Position numbers and translations under genes: made by a program | The notes under the pieces: model-generated | Databases searched by the model: none | The model's input: the letters and a program-made list of their open reading frames with translations, nothing else | What the model was told of the DNA's origin: nothing | Origin: Epichloe hybrida | Taxonomy: Eukaryota > Ascomycota > Sordariomycetes > Hypocreales > Clavicipitaceae | Reading direction: 5' to 3' | Assembly: GCA_019022495.1 (NCBI GenBank) | Contig: JAFEKR010000015.1 | Span: forward strand, 806,001-870,000 | DNA: 64,000 nucleotides | Shown here: positions 11,075 to 23,499 of the stretch, piece by piece | How positions within the stretch are numbered: position 1 is the first letter of the stretch | How the letters are laid out: the number at the start of each line of letters is the position of its first letter

Positions 11075-14000
11075 CGGCATTGGTTAATTAAATTAATCTG
11101 TTATTCCTTACCTAAGCTCCTATTTCCTAATATTATAAGTCTCTTTACCTATCCTTTAATATAAATCATTAATTTGTTTAAATTAATTAAAGAGGAAAGT
11201 AATAAATTTAGCAATGCTTTTATTATCGCATCCGCCGGATTGTTATTGCCATTAATCCACCTAACTTCATAAATCTCATGCCTTTTATATAATTAACAAA
11301 GGGCTATAATATTAATTATTAGTCTCTTCTCCTTTGTAGTTCCTAGCTTTATAAGACATTCATATAACAAAAAAGAATTAGTATAAAGAATCATAGGAAT
11401 TTAAGGCATCTTTAATTAATCCGTGATCTAATGTAAAGTCATAGAAATCGCATAGGCAATATCTATGCCTTAAACTATGCTATATAACTTAGAGGTAAGC
11501 ACGCTATAAGTAACTCTCTTGCTCTTTGTTAAGCTGTACGTAATGATATTGCCTTTTATAATAAAGGTATTATTGTCTTGCATTATCTCGTTACTAATTA
11601 TAATCACATATCTAATCTATAAGCTTAAATCCTTGTTATTAGTAAGTGATTTATTTACAAACACAAAGAGCTTCGCCTCCTTAAGAACTAAAGAAATATA
11701 TTATAGTCCGCGTTACTAATTCTTAATCTACTATTTAAGGCGTTTATTAAGATATGCGATATCTTCTATAGAAGGCTCTTAGTGTTAAGCTATAATTAAA
11801 AGGTTATATAAAGCCTCTAGTTAACACACAGTTATAATGTAGCTTCCTCGCGCTTATTGCTTCATGTAATCTTGCTTTACTATTAAGGATTAAGGATTAA
11901 CTTCCTTAATCTTCTAACTCTAGCCTTTTTAGGTTAATATCAGCGAGTTATTAGTATTCTAGGTTAAGATGTAGCTATTAAAGATAAGGGGATTCTTAGT
12001 GGTTAATTATTATTTTTCCTTAGCTATAAAATTAGCCTTCTAGAGCTCTTTCTCTTCTTTTTAGAAGAAGTTATTATCACTTAGGCCTAATATATCATTA
12101 GTTTATATTCTAATAATACTAAAGAGGTTCTTATTATTTAGAGCTGTAATTAATAAGCAGGGATTATAGGTTAAAGTTATTATATTAAGGTTATCCCTAT
12201 GGTAATAGAAGTACATTGCCCACTAGTAGGTTCTAGCCTTTACAATCCCGTAAAGAGGTCTAATTAATTTAATTATAGTCCCTTCTAGAAAGAGATATGC
12301 AATTTGCTTCGGCAATCTCATAATAATTAGCCTCGTTAGCACCATATACAATTAAGTGTAAGCTTACGTAATATTACGAATCTAAAGGTAAATACCTTTT
12401 CTTTTTAATAACAGAGCGATAGCTACGATTAGTCATTAGCTCGCACATTGTATCATTAGCAATTGCGTTAGGATGAATTCCTTTCCTTTGTTATTATAGC
12501 CTTATATAATAAGATAAGATTTCTTGTATAGCAAGTCCGTTCCTTTACCTTTAATCTCTCTAACTATATAAGAATTGAAGATTCTATAACCTCTATGCTT
12601 TACTAGGTCAAACTTAATAAATTTAAACACATTATAAGCTTATAAAGCGTTAATCTTAGCTTAATTAGACTGCTTAAAGGGTTTTCCTAGGGTTATGATC
12701 CTTCCTTCTTAGCGGAGCTAAAGGGCAAGGTTCTAATTAGCCTCTTCCTTTACTATAAGGAATACTATGCTTAGCATCCCTCTAGTTATAACCTCTTAAA
12801 TAAAGGCCTTCTCTTAATCTTTATTTATAAGTATATAAAGCTAAACTAGGCTAATATCCTTCTTAGGGCTATAAGGTCTTTTTTTCCTTACTTTTATTCC
12901 TTTAGGGCATAGTAATAAGTCTTTAACTTAATAGCTTCCCCTTAGGGCCTTTTAGGCTTTATAAGCCTCTTTATTAGACTCTCTTACACTTATAAATTAC
13001 ACTATAAGGGCCTTTCTTAGTCTCCCTTACTTTCTCTTAGCTAGTATCTATAGCCTTTTACCTTCTTCTATTAGAGAATCTCTTTTATTAGTAGTAGTTA
13101 GTTATATAGCTCCTTCTTCCTTTATATTACTTAGCTATTACTCTAGCGGATTATAAGGGTTTATCTCCTACTACTCTAGCCCCTCTATAGTATATAGGTC
13201 TTTATAATAGGGCTTTACTACTATAGAGTAAAACTTTGCTAGGCTATAGGGTATATTAACTATATAAGTCTCTTTATTAGTAGTAAGTAGCTTATATAGG
13301 CTATACTAGCTACCTTTCTCTCTTTATACGTGTACATTAGCTTACAGAGGTAACTAATATATAGGCGCTATATTAGGACTATTCTAGGCTCTAAGGGCAT
13401 TACAAACCTGCCATAAAGCTAGATAGCAGCGGACTTTATTAGTAGCTTTGCGAATTACTTTAGTATATTAAATAATAGAGACACTTAGCAGTAACTCATC
13501 TATTATTCGTAGGTAGCCTCCGAAGACTAGCATAGTTAGGATAATACTATTTAGGCTTATAAAGTTATTAATTACCTTAACAGCTATTTAGAGATATTAC
13601 TCTAGCGCAAGCTCCGTCCTAATCAAGTCTATAATAATATTATAGGCTTAGCGTAAAGGTCCGTGGTATCTCTTAACCTTTCTAATACTATTATAGGCTT
13701 TAATTAGTATCTCACTAGTTTTAATTAACATTAATCAAGCATAATACCTAAATTCAGCGGAAGCGAAGTTATTACTAGCATCGTAGATAATCCAATCTAG
13801 AGGTCTAAGATAAGTATTAATCTAACATTCGCAGATTACATCCTAGATATCTTAAGCCTTCTACTTCTTTAGATTAAGGAATTAGGCTACCTAGAATAAT
13901 ATTACTAAATCAACAATGTGAAGCACTAGTCGGCCATTGATCTGCATGATATCAACAATGATCTTATAGTTAAATTCGTAGTTATCTTTGATTATGAACT

Positions 14001-14600
14001 TAAATTAACTAGGGGCCTTTCTATGCATCTAGTAATAGTAGCAGACTTTAGTTAATTCCTTAATTACCTAGCGTTTAACTTTATAACTAGCTTAGTAAAG
14101 GATCTTTACGAGCTATTAAACAAAAGGGTAACTAAGTTAACGATATAATTAATAAATATCTCCTTCTAAAAGGTAGAAGGCAACTATTTCCTTTGCTTCT
14201 AGTAACTACTAAGGATATCCCTATTATTATATAATAGGTATAGTCTTATTACCTTAGATAAGTATGTTAGCAAGGTTATTAATCTTAACTTATATTTTAT
14301 CTATATTAGTAATTAAGAAGAGAAAGGGGGTAGCTATATTAAGGACATAGAATTTAAGCTCTCTAAGTTCCATAGGTATATAAAGGATTCCTCTTATAAC
14401 TACTAATCTAGCGCTAAATATAATAATTTAGGGTTCGTAAGGGGTCACCTTTAATAAAGGCATTAATCTTAATAAAGCCTTTACTTGTGCCTCTCCTATA
14501 GTTAACTTTCTTACAGCGCTAGTATTAGGTATAATCCCTCTAAAGACCTCTTTAGAATAGCGTTCTTTAGAGACATAGTAAATTAAGCCTTTATTACACT
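11075..14600 (-). pseudogene. Copia C1 pol remnant
   Basis: On the minus strand the protease active site is at 14518-14526 and reads N-T-S where D-T-G is expected. The RT motif near 12100 reads T-N-D-I in place of T-D-D-T, so the first catalytic aspartate is lost. RNase H ends near 11075 after a N-P-A-D-A-x-x-K-A signature that is typical of the copia C-terminus. Stops occur throughout. The plus-strand ORF at 11519-11719 is an antisense shadow that recurs in C3. Confidence 0.75.
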
Positions 14601-16440
14601 CTTATAGCTTATAAAGCTCCTACCTAAGGAATGCGTGTTAGAAGGCTTAATTATTAAGGGTTATAAGGATATTAATATTAGTAGCATTATGGTTAGTCTA
14701 TAATCCAGAGCAGAAGAATTATGTGATACTTAGATATACTATTAATAGTAGCTCCTTAATATTATTATTATTATCTTTAGCTTCTATATAAGCTATAAGA
14801 TATACTTCCTAATTCTTACCTAAGCCTTTATTAGGCTTATCCTTATTCTACCCTTTATAGAAGGCAAGGAATGCTTAGAATCTCTTCTCTAAAGGGGGTG
14901 TATAGTATATCTTACTAGCCTACTAGTAGTCTTTCTCCTTTTAACGCTCTTTAGCGGAGTAATTAGAAGACTAGTAGCTACTCTTACTGCATATAAAGCA
15001 GTACTTAGTGCTTAGCCTAGGGCTTTATTTATAATAGCTTCCTCCGCCGCAGGATTATTATCTATACTAATAATTAGTAAACATAGCCTCTAGAGGGTCT
15101 CCTTATTAGTACTAAAGGTATTAGGAGAACTTCTTATTTAATTCTATAATAGTAATTACCTTGCGAAGGTCTTTAGTAAGACTCTTAAAGCCTACGGAGT
15201 GTATGTATTCCACTATCTAACATTCAGGTATACTAGCTATAGCATTTAAGGCCTACTTATAGAGTTTAGTATTTACTGTTTTAGTAGGGTATAGGCCTCT
15301 GTGAATTTTCTTAAGGGTTAATAATATAATCTTAAGGCAATTAAGCTTGCTTTTATTAGGGTTCTTCTTAATTATACTCTTTAGCGTTATATTACTCTAT
15401 TTATAGTAATAGAATTACTAGTTACTTTCTATCTTAAAGCGTTAACGGATGTAAGTAATTATCTCTTTATAGGAATAGTTATTCCTAAAGAGATAATTAA
15501 GGTAATATTACTTAGTATTACCTATTAATATAATAGGGAAAGCCTTCTAATAATACGTTTAAGGAAGGTTAATTCTATTACACTTATTTTTAAAGAGCGT
15601 GATCTTTAGCATTAAGAAGTTATATAGCTTTTCACTATAATAGTCGCTATCCTTGTACATCTTCGTAAGCTCTAAGATCTTCTTTATAATCTAATTCTCA
15701 GAGGGGAGTTGCTATAAAGGCATAATTTATTATGAATAATAGTCCACTAGTTATTCTTAATAATAATTATCTAGATAGAGCTATTAATATAATAGGGATT
15801 ATTACGGGGGTTCTTATAAGGGTTTAAGTAATCTCTAGGGTTAGGGAAGGTTAATTTCTAGGGTAGGTTATTACGGCTGTTAATATTAAGGTTCTAGGGG
15901 TTTGGAAGATTATAGTCTTTCTTGTAATCTTTCCTATAACTAAAGGGGTATTAAGGTTTAATAAAGCACTTCCTTAAGCAATACTAGGATTAAATGTCCT
16001 AGGCCTCGCCTAATAAGGACACCGTAATCTTATAAAGAATTACGTAATTCTCTAATAATATCCTTAGATGCCCTTTTAAAGGTATCTTTAGACTAGCCTT
16101 TAAAGTCTTCTTAGAATAATTCCTATAGGTTATTATCTCTCTAACCTTAATACTTACTAAGGTTAATAAATCTTATAATTTAGTTATTAAGCTTAAGCTA
16201 CGTAGTAGTATCTAGATCTAGCTTAATAAATTCTTTCTAGTTATGCAAGAAGTCATAAGTAAGCTATTAAAGGTGTGGGGGTAATTTATGCTCTTAGGGT
16301 CTCTTAGGGGTAATAGTTAAAGCCTTACTATTACTAGTAGCCTTTGCTCTTATGGAAAGTCTAGATTCCTTTACTATCTTTAACTATAAAAGGAATGTTA
16401 CTAATTTATTGTTTTTACTACTTAATTAAGCTCCTATGTT
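14601..16440 (-). pseudogene. Copia C1 gag remnant
   Basis: The zinc knuckle lies at 14959-15000 on the minus strand: C-F-I-C is kept, while the third and fourth ligand positions are tyrosine (TAC), and a following W has become TAG. Fungal copia gags of this group have C-x2-C-x4-C-W-S-x2-[HC]. The N-terminal part, at about 15800-16300, reads as a degraded gag polyprotein. The start is not determinable. Confidence 0.6.
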
Positions 16441-17198
16441 TGCCCGTTGCTATTATAAGGTTCTTCTTTCGTATTTCAGGAGCGTTATTACTTTAATAAA
16501 ATCAGAAGATTACGAAAACAGGAAAAACAGAAGAAAAAGCAGTAGGAGTAGTAAAAGTAGTAATAAGAATAAATCAATAGAGATAAAGAAAGTAATAGAA
16601 GTTCTAAAAGTAACTAGAAAAATAATAGGAAAAGTAATAAGGGGATAATAGGAATTACGACTTCCTGTTTTTTATGAAAAGGAGGGAAGGAGGTAATCTC
16701 TCTTTCTTACTAATAAGCACGGGGTAAATAGCACTAATAATAAAGGGGGTAAAAAAAATAAGCCGTAGATACTTATATAAATAGATTGAAGGTCTGTTAG
16801 ATAAAGGGAATATTTATAGAGAAGTTGTAGATGTGTTAGCTAGCTTAGCTAAGGTTATTTAATGTTAGGTTCGAAATAAATACCTTACGGCGATAGGTTT
16901 GGTTATTTAGTTGGTTTTCTTATGATAGATAATAGAATTAATAATTAATAATAATATCCTAGATAGATATAACGAAGTTATATCCCTAAGCCTAAGGGTT
17001 AATAGATTAATTCCTTAGAAGCCTAATAAGCCTGTAACTAGGATTCTAGTCTCTTCCTTTAGCACACTTATGTAGTCATATCTCTCTACTATAATAACTA
17101 TTATAGCATAATAAGGGGTAGTGGTAGTGGCGTCTATAGAAATGTCTCTTCTTATAATACCTAGCTTATTTGTGGTTATAAAGTTAACTACTAATTAG
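16441..17198 (-). other. Copia C1 5' leader and candidate primer-binding site
   Basis: Between gag and the 5' LTR. Immediately inside the LTR the minus strand reads CTAATTAGTAGTTAACTT (complement of 17181-17198); copia D4 has nearly the same bases right after its own 5' LTR (44140 onward). The shared position suggests a primer-binding site, although I cannot name the tRNA. The 70-codon basic plus-strand frame at 16436-16648 is antisense here and has no support as a gene. Confidence 0.45.
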
Positions 17199-17454
17199 TG
17201 TTAGTTACACTAAGGTCCTGCGCAGGTAATAAATCCTATATGATTAAAGTCAATGATTATTAGTTAGCTAGCTAGGAAAGAGGGAGAAGAGAGGGAAAGT
17301 CTAGATACTAGAAAAGTGGGCGAAATCCGTATGTAGGGCATAAAAGGGGGTGGTGAATTAATGTAGCTAATCATATCGCGTGCATCGCGCCGGACCTACA
17401 ATTGGTCCGGTCTTTGGCCACGATTGAACCGATGAAGGTCCGAAGGAATCAACA
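17199..17454 (-). repeat. Copia C1 5' LTR, partly unmutated
   Basis: 256 bp, same length as the left LTR. Its outer 75 bases (17380-17454) keep CpG and CpA sites and include the stem-loop CCGGACC-7nt-GGTCCGG at 17389-17409, while the same positions in the left LTR are largely TA-converted. It is followed by TTAAC at 17455-17459. Confidence 0.92.
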
Positions 17455-17459
17455 TTAAC
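17455..17459. repeat. Target-site duplication TTAAC (right of C1)
   Basis: Second copy of the 5-bp duplication; the copia C2 gag resumes here. Confidence 0.93.
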
Positions 17460-18174
17460 ACTTTAAGATAAAAAGTAACTAGTAATTCTATTACTATAAA
17501 TAAAGTAGTATAATATTAAAGAATATAATTAAGAAAAACCCTAATAAAAGCAAGCTTAACTACCTTAAGATTATATTATTAACCCTTAAGAAAATTCATA
17601 AAGGTCTATACCTTACCAAAATAGTAAATACCAAACTCTATAAGTAAGTATTAAATACTATAGCTAGTATACCTAAATATTAGATAGTAAAATATATATA
17701 CTCCGTAGGCTTTAAAAGTCTTACTAAAGACTTTTATAAGGTAATTACTATTATAAAATTAAATAAGAAGTTCTTCTAATACCTTTAGTACTAATAAGGA
17801 AACCCTTTAGAAGCTATATTTACTAATTATTAGTATAGATAATAATCCTATAGTAAAGAAAGCTATTATAAATAAAGCCCTAGGCTAAGCACTAAGTATT
17901 ACTTTATATATAGTAAGAGTAGTTACTAGTTCTCTAATTACTTTACTAAAGAGTGTTAAAAAGAGAAGGATTACTAGTAAGCTAGTAAAATATATTATAT
18001 ACCCCCTTTAAAAAAGAGATTCTAGGTATTTCTTACCTCCTATAAAGGGTAGGATAATAATAAGCCTAATAATAGCTTAGGTTAAGATTAGGAATTATAT
18101 CTTATTAAATATATAAAGCTAAGAATAATAATAATAATATAAAGAAGCTACTTTTAATAGTATATCTAAGTATT

Positions 18175-18187
18175 ATATAATTCTTTT
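18175..18187. repeat. 13-bp target-site duplication, left of retroposon copy a
   Basis: ATATAATTCTTTT, repeated at 18942-18954. Confidence 0.9.
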
Positions 18188-18941
18188 CCCTCCCGGGCAC
18201 GAGGTAAAACTGCTTAAATTATAGATCTCTATTTTTCAACACCTTTTCCAAATATCTAGCCTTTTTCTCTAGCTTTTTATTTCCCTTCTTCTTCTTACTT
18301 TTCCTAAATTCCTTAATGTTTTCTTTGGTTTTTTGAATTTCCTTTTTATCTAGAATTTCCTCGGATTTTTAGATAGCTATTAGGTTCTATAGCCTAGTAG
18401 TTATAGCCCCTAGCTTATAGTTACCCGTAGCTATACTATTTTCTCATTAGTTAGTTATTAATTAGTTAATTAGTAGCCCTTAACTTACCTGTGGATTTGA
18501 ATTAGAGTAGAGTTAAGTAAGGATAAGTTGTGTTTTTTTTTAGGGTTTAAGTTTACCTTAGAGCTTTAAAGGATAAGTTATAAGATAGAAGAGATATAGA
18601 GAGATAGAATAAACATAGTCATAGAGGAAAGGGGAATTATATTAATTTATACTATAAGTAAAACTCGAATAGATTTAAGTTTAACTATAGTCACGAATTA
18701 TAACTATATCTTACGTAATCGTAGCTATAAAGTTTGTTATAAACTTTATATTAACTTTTTAGCCCCTAAATTTATAGCTTAAAGCTTATTTCTTTTATGT
18801 TTTACCTAACACTATAGTGATTATTGAATTTAGTTGTTACATATAGCACTAGCTAGGTATTGCTAGTAATTTTTTTGGTTCCTTGAAAATTAGATGCATT
18901 GGCCACAGCCAATGACCCCAAAAAAAATTAAAAATCAATCA
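18188..18941 (+). mobile_element. Short poly-A retroposon, copy a (about 754 bp)
   Basis: Starts CCCTCCCGGGCACGAGG, ends in a hairpin (18897-18914) followed by CCCC and an A-rich tail ending AAAATCAATCA. It is flanked by a 13-bp duplication. Two relatives exist at 22081-22193 (5'-truncated) and 37171-37946. A-rich tail, variable 13-15-bp duplications and 5' truncation are the marks of target-primed reverse transcription (LINE or SINE). I see no A/B box at its 5' end and no long frame, so it is non-autonomous: an internally deleted LINE, a SINE with a non-tRNA head, or a retroposed transcript. Confidence 0.8.
18897..18914 (+). other. 3' hairpin of retroposon copy a
   Basis: CATTGGC-CACA-GCCAATG: a perfect 7-bp stem with a 4-base loop, just before the A-rich tail. 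It is identical in all three copies although the neighbouring sequence is RIP-mutated. Such 3' hairpins are recognised by the reverse transcriptase of some LINEs and are copied by their SINE partners. Confidence 0.6.
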
Positions 18942-21900
18942 ATATAATTCTTTTACTCTAGACTATAGACTAACTATAACACTACTAATATTAATATTCT
19001 TATAACCCTAAATAATTAAGCCTTTTAATATATATTCCTTAGGTAAGAGCTTTATAAGCTATAAGAGTATAATAAAGGCTTAATTTACTATATCTCTAAA
19101 GAATACTATTTTAAAGAGGTCTTTAAAGGGATTATACCTAATACTAGTGCTATAAGGAAATTAAGTATAAGAGAGGTATAAGTAAAGGCTTTACTAAGAC
19201 TAATACCTTTATTAAAGGTAATCCCTTATAAACCCTAAATTATTATATTTAGCGCTAGATTAGTAGTTATAAAAGGTATTCTTTATATACCTATAGAACT
19301 TAGAGAGCTTAAATTCTATATCCTTAATATAGCTACTCCCTTTCTCTTCTTAATTACTAATATAGATAAGATATAAGTTAAGATTAATAACCTTACTAAT
19401 ATACTTATCTAAGGTAATAAGACTATACCTATTATATAATAATAAGGCTATCCTTAGTAGTTACTAGAGATAAAAGAAATAGTTACCTTTTACCTTTTAG
19501 AAGGAGATATTTATTAATTACATTATTAGCTTAGTTACCTTTCTATTTAATAACTTATAAAGATTCTTTACTAAGCTAGTTATAAAGTTAAATATAAGGT
19601 AATTAAGAAATTAACTAAAATTTACTACTATTACTAGATATATAGTAAGGCCCCTAGTTAATTTAAATTTATAATTAAGGATAACCACGAATTTAACTAT
19701 AAGATTATTATTAATATTATGCAAATTAATAGCTAGCTAGTGCTTTATATTATTAATTTAGTAACCTTATTCTAAGTAGCCTAATTCCTTAATTTAAAGA
19801 AGTAAAAGGCTTAAGATATTTAGGATACTATCCGTAAGTATTAGATTAATACTTATCTTAAACCTCTAGAATAGATTATTTATAACGCTAGTAATAACTT
19901 TACTTCCACTAAATTTAAGTATTATACTTAATTAATATTAATTAAGACTAATAAGATACTAATTAAAGCCTATAATATTATTATAGACTTAATTAGAATA
20001 GAACTTACGCTAGAATAATATCTTTAAATAGCTATTAAAGCTATTAATAACTTTATAAGCCTAAATAGTATTATCCTAACCTTACTAGTCTTTAGAGATT
20101 ACTTATAAATAATAGATAAGTTATTACTAAGTATTTTTATTATTTAATATACTAAAGTAATTTATAAAGCTACTAATAAAGTTTACTACTATCTAGCTTT
20201 ATAGTAGGTTTATGATACCCTTAAAGCCTAGAATAGTCCTAATATAGCGCTTATATATTAGCTACCCCTATAAGCTAATATATATATATAAAAAGAGAAG
20301 GGTAGCTAGTATAGCCCTTATAAGCTACTTACTACTAATAAAGAGACCTATATAGTTAATATACCCTATAGCCTAGCAAAGTTTCGCTCTATAGTAATAA
20401 AGCCTTATTATAAAGACTTATATATTATAAAGGGACTAGGGTAGTAAGAGATAAAGCCTTATAATACGCTAGAATAGTAGGAAATAAAGCCTAGTAATAT
20501 AAAGGAAAAGGTAACTATATAACTAACTACTACTACTAAAGGAAATTCTCTAATAAAAGAAAGTAAAGAGCTATAAGCACTAGCTAAGAGAAAATAAAGG
20601 AGACTAAGAAAGGCCTTTATAGTTTAATTTATAAGCATAGAAAAGTCTAAGGAAAAGGCTTATAAAGCCTAAGTAACCTTAAAGGGAAGCTATTAAGTTA
20701 AAGACTTATTACCTTACCTAAAAGAAATAAAAGTAAGAAGAAACAAAGCTTATAATCTTAACAAGAATACTAGCCTTATCTAACTTTATATAATTATTAA
20801 TAAAGATTAAGAAGAGGCCTTTATTTAAGAGGCTATAGCTATAGGGATACTAAGTATAGTATTCTTTATAGTAAAGGAAAAGGCTAATTAAAACCTTACT
20901 CTTTAACTTTACTAAGAAGGAAAGATTATAACCCTAGGAAAGCCCTTTAAGTAATCTAATTAAGCTAAAATTAATACTTTATAAGCTTATAATATATTTA
21001 AATTTATTAAGTATAACCTAGTAAAGCATAGAGGGCATAGAACTTTAATTCTTATATAGTTAAAGAGATTAAAGGCAAGGGAACGGACTTACTATATAAG
21101 AAATCCTACCTTATTATATAAGGCTATAATAATAAAGGAAAGGAATTTATCCTAACGTAATCACTAATAATATAACAAGTAAGCTAATAACTTATTATAG
21201 TAATTACTTTATTATTAAAAAGAAGAGGCATTTACCTTTAGATTCGCGATATTACGCAAGCCTATACTTAATTATATATAATGCTAATAAGGCTAATTAT
21301 TATAAGATTACTAAAGCAAATTACATATCTCTTTCTAGAAGGGACGATAATTAAATTAATTAGACCTCTTTATAGGATTATAAAGGCTAGAACCTACTAG
21401 TAAGTAATATACTTCTATTACTATAGGGATAACCTTAATATAATAACCTTAACTTATAATCCCTACTTATTAATTATAGCTCTAAATAATAAGAACCTCT
21501 TTAGCATTATTAGAATATAAACTAATAATACATTAGGCCTAAGTAATAATAACTTCTTCTAAAAAAAAAAAAGAAAGAGCTCTAGAAGGCTAAATTTATA
21601 GCTAAAGAAAAGCAATAATTAACTACTAAGAATCCCCTTATCTTTAATAGTTATATCTTAACCTAAAACACTAATAATTTATTAATCTTAACCTAGAAGG
21701 GCTAAAGTTAAAAGATTAAGGAAGTTAATCCTTAATCCCTAATAGTAAAGCAAGATTATATAGAATAATAAGCCTAAGGAAGCTATATTATAACTATATA
21801 TTAACTAGAAGCTTCCTATAACCTATTAATTATAGCTTAACACTAAGAACCCTTTACTAAAAATATTATATACCTTAATAAACACCTTAAGTAGTAAATT

Positions 21901-22080
21901 AAGAATTAATAATATAGACTATAATATATCCCTTTAGTTCTTAAGGAGGTAAAGCTCTTTATGTTTGTAAATAAATGACTTGCTAATAATAAGGATTTAA
22001 GCTTATAGATTAGATACGTGATTATAATTGGCAATAAGGTGATATAAGATAATAATACCTTTATTATAAAAGGTAATATT
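18942..22080 (+). pseudogene. Copia C2 pol remnant
   Basis: Protease active site at 19140-19148 reads N-T-S instead of D-T-G. Integrase follows. The RT motif at 21521-21532 reads T-N-N-T, then L-G-L: both catalytic aspartates (21524-21529) are N, from TGATGA to TAATAA type changes. Numerous TAA/TAG stops. RNase H continues beyond the next insertion (22194-22675). Confidence 0.8.
22066..22080. repeat. 15-bp target-site duplication, left of retroposon copy b
   Basis: ATAAAAGGTAATATT, repeated at 22194-22208. Confidence 0.9.
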
Positions 22081-22193
22081 TGAATTTGGTTGTTACATGT
22101 GGCACTAGCTAGGTATTGCTAGTAATTGTTTTGGTTCCTTGAAAATTAGATGCATTGGCCACAGCCAATGACCCCAAAAAAAATTAAAAATCA
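22081..22193 (+). mobile_element. Short poly-A retroposon, copy b (5'-truncated, 113 bp)
   Basis: Only the last 113 bp of the family, beginning TGAATTTGGTTGTTACATG and ending with the hairpin (22153-22170), CCCC and the A-rich tail. It has its own 15-bp duplication, so the truncation happened at insertion rather than by later deletion. It is hardly RIP-mutated, which fits its small size. Confidence 0.88.
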
Positions 22194-22802
22194 ATAAAAG
22201 GTAATATTATTACATATAGCTTAATAAAGAGCAAGAGGGTTACCTATAGCGCGCTTACCTCCGAGTTATATAGCATAGTTTAAGGCGTAGACATTGCTTA
22301 TGTAATTTCCATGACTTTATATTAGATTATAGATTAATTAAAGATACCTTAAATTCCTATGATTCTTTATACTAACTCCTTTTTATTATATAAATACCTT
22401 ATAAAGCTAGGAACTATAAAGGAGAAGAGACTAATAATTCATATTATAGCTCTTTATTAATTATATAAGAGGCACGAGATTTACGAAGTTAGATGGATTA
22501 ATAGTAATAATAATCTAGCGGATATAATAATAAAAGCATTGCTAAATTTATTACTTTTCTCTTTAATTAATTTAAACGAATTAATAATTTATATTAAAGG
22601 ATAGGTAAAGAGACCTATAATATTAGGGGATAGGAGCTTAGGTAAGGACTAACGGATTAATTCAATTAACTAATACTATAATAGCTAATTAAAGTAGCGA
22701 ATTCCTATTAAGGGATTTACTTATATATACTTTCCTTTAATTTGCTTTTTATTACATTTTTAAGCTCTTTAGCTATAAAAGGAAAAAGAGAGATACTACT
22801 AG
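22194..22802 (+). pseudogene. Copia C2 RNase H end and 3' UTR
   Basis: The RNase H C-terminal signature (N-N-L-A-D-x-x-x-K-A-L) is at about 22500 and the frame ends near 22675. A purine run next to 22803 is the likely polypurine tract. Stops interrupt the frame. Confidence 0.65.
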
Positions 22803-23061
22803 TGTTAAATCCTTTAGATCTTTATTAGTTTAATTATAGCTAAAGACTAGACTAATTATAGGTCTAGCGTAATACACGCAATATAATTAGCTGTATTAAT
22901 TCGCTACCCTCTCTTTTGCCTTATATACGGATTTCGCTTACTTTTCTAGTATCTAGACTTTCCCTCCTTTCTCTCTCTTTCCTAGCTAGCAATCAAACTA
23001 TTATTAACTTCAATTATACGGGATTCCCTTATTACCTGCGCAGGACCTTGGTGTACCTAAC
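22803..23061 (+). repeat. Copia C2 3' LTR
   Basis: 259 bp, complement of the C1 left LTR orientation; starts TGTTAAATCC and ends CCTAACA. The sequence right of it continues copia D2, so the C2/D2 junction is exact. The matching 5' LTR is not in the window. Confidence 0.9.
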
Positions 23062-23382
23062 ACTTATAAAGTTCTTAGTATTTATATAATTATTAAAGAG
23101 CTATAATATTAATTATTAAGTGTTTCTCTTTTATTATACTAAGCTTAATAAGGTACTTATATAAGGAGTATAAATCTATATATATAATAACTAGGATCTT
23201 TGGGAGCTTTAGTTCGTTAGTAACTAGGTTTAGGGTAGTTATAATTATATAAGCTATATTAACACTAGTTACTATACTATAAACCTCTAAGGTAAGTATA
23301 CTTTATATAACTCTCTTACTTTTTATTAAGCTAAAGTATATAATATTACCTTTAATTATAAATTTACTATTAGTATAGTCTT
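23062..23382 (-). pseudogene. Copia D2 RNase H piece
   Basis: Matches D3 at about 35710-36035. It ends with the 15-bp target of the LINE. Confidence 0.75.
23368..23382. repeat. 15-bp target-site duplication, left of LINE
   Basis: TATTAGTATAGTCTT, repeated exactly at 29949-29963; D3 has it once. Confidence 0.92.
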
Positions 23383-23499
23383 AACCTTCGCACAAACTTC
23401 CGCACCGCTCTAAAGGTCCGGAATCACCTCTAAAATACAAACTATATTAATATTTGAATTCCTTGCCTTTGTTTGCCCCCCCCTATAATATTATATTGC

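Larger units (their letters stand above)
10698..17454 (-). mobile_element. Complete copia C1 retrotransposon, RIP-killed
   Basis: A full-length 6,757-bp Ty1/copia element on the minus strand with two 256-bp LTRs (10698-10953, 17199-17454) and a TTAAC duplication. It is the only element in the window with both LTRs in place. Order on the minus strand: 5' LTR, candidate primer-binding site, leader, gag with zinc knuckle, protease, integrase, RT, RNase H, polypurine tract, 3' LTR. It inserted into a relative (C2) in opposite orientation. Coding is destroyed by stops and by active-site changes. Confidence 0.93.
17455..18187 (+). pseudogene. Copia C2 gag, 3' piece with dead zinc knuckle
   Basis: Continues the piece at 10354-10697. 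The zinc knuckle is at 17900-17941 and has lost all four ligands: the positions that should be C or H read Y (TAC/TAT). Ends at the insertion point of a short retroposon at 18188. Confidence 0.7.
10354..23061 (+). mobile_element. Copia C copy 2, split by later insertions, 5' end missing
   Basis: A Ty1/copia element on the plus strand, in pieces: 10354-10697, 17455-18187, 18942-22080, 22194-22802 and a 3' LTR at 22803-23061. The pieces join in the right order when compared with the intact copy C1 read on the minus strand: the first piece corresponds to the complement of about 15770-15460 and the second begins where that ends. Gypsy A occupies its 5' side, copia C1 sits in its gag, and two short retroposons are in gag/pol. 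Right of its LTR, CTTAT continues into copia D2, so C2 itself inserted into D2. Confidence 0.85.

Noticed and set aside
11519..11719. 66-codon plus-strand ORF, repeated at 58046-58246
   Set aside because: Antisense to copia C RNase H in both C1 and C3; explained by element homology.
16436..16648. 70-codon Lys/Ser-rich plus-strand ORF
   Set aside because: Lies antisense in the copia C1 leader. The composition follows from a purine-rich tract, and no relative or start context supports it.
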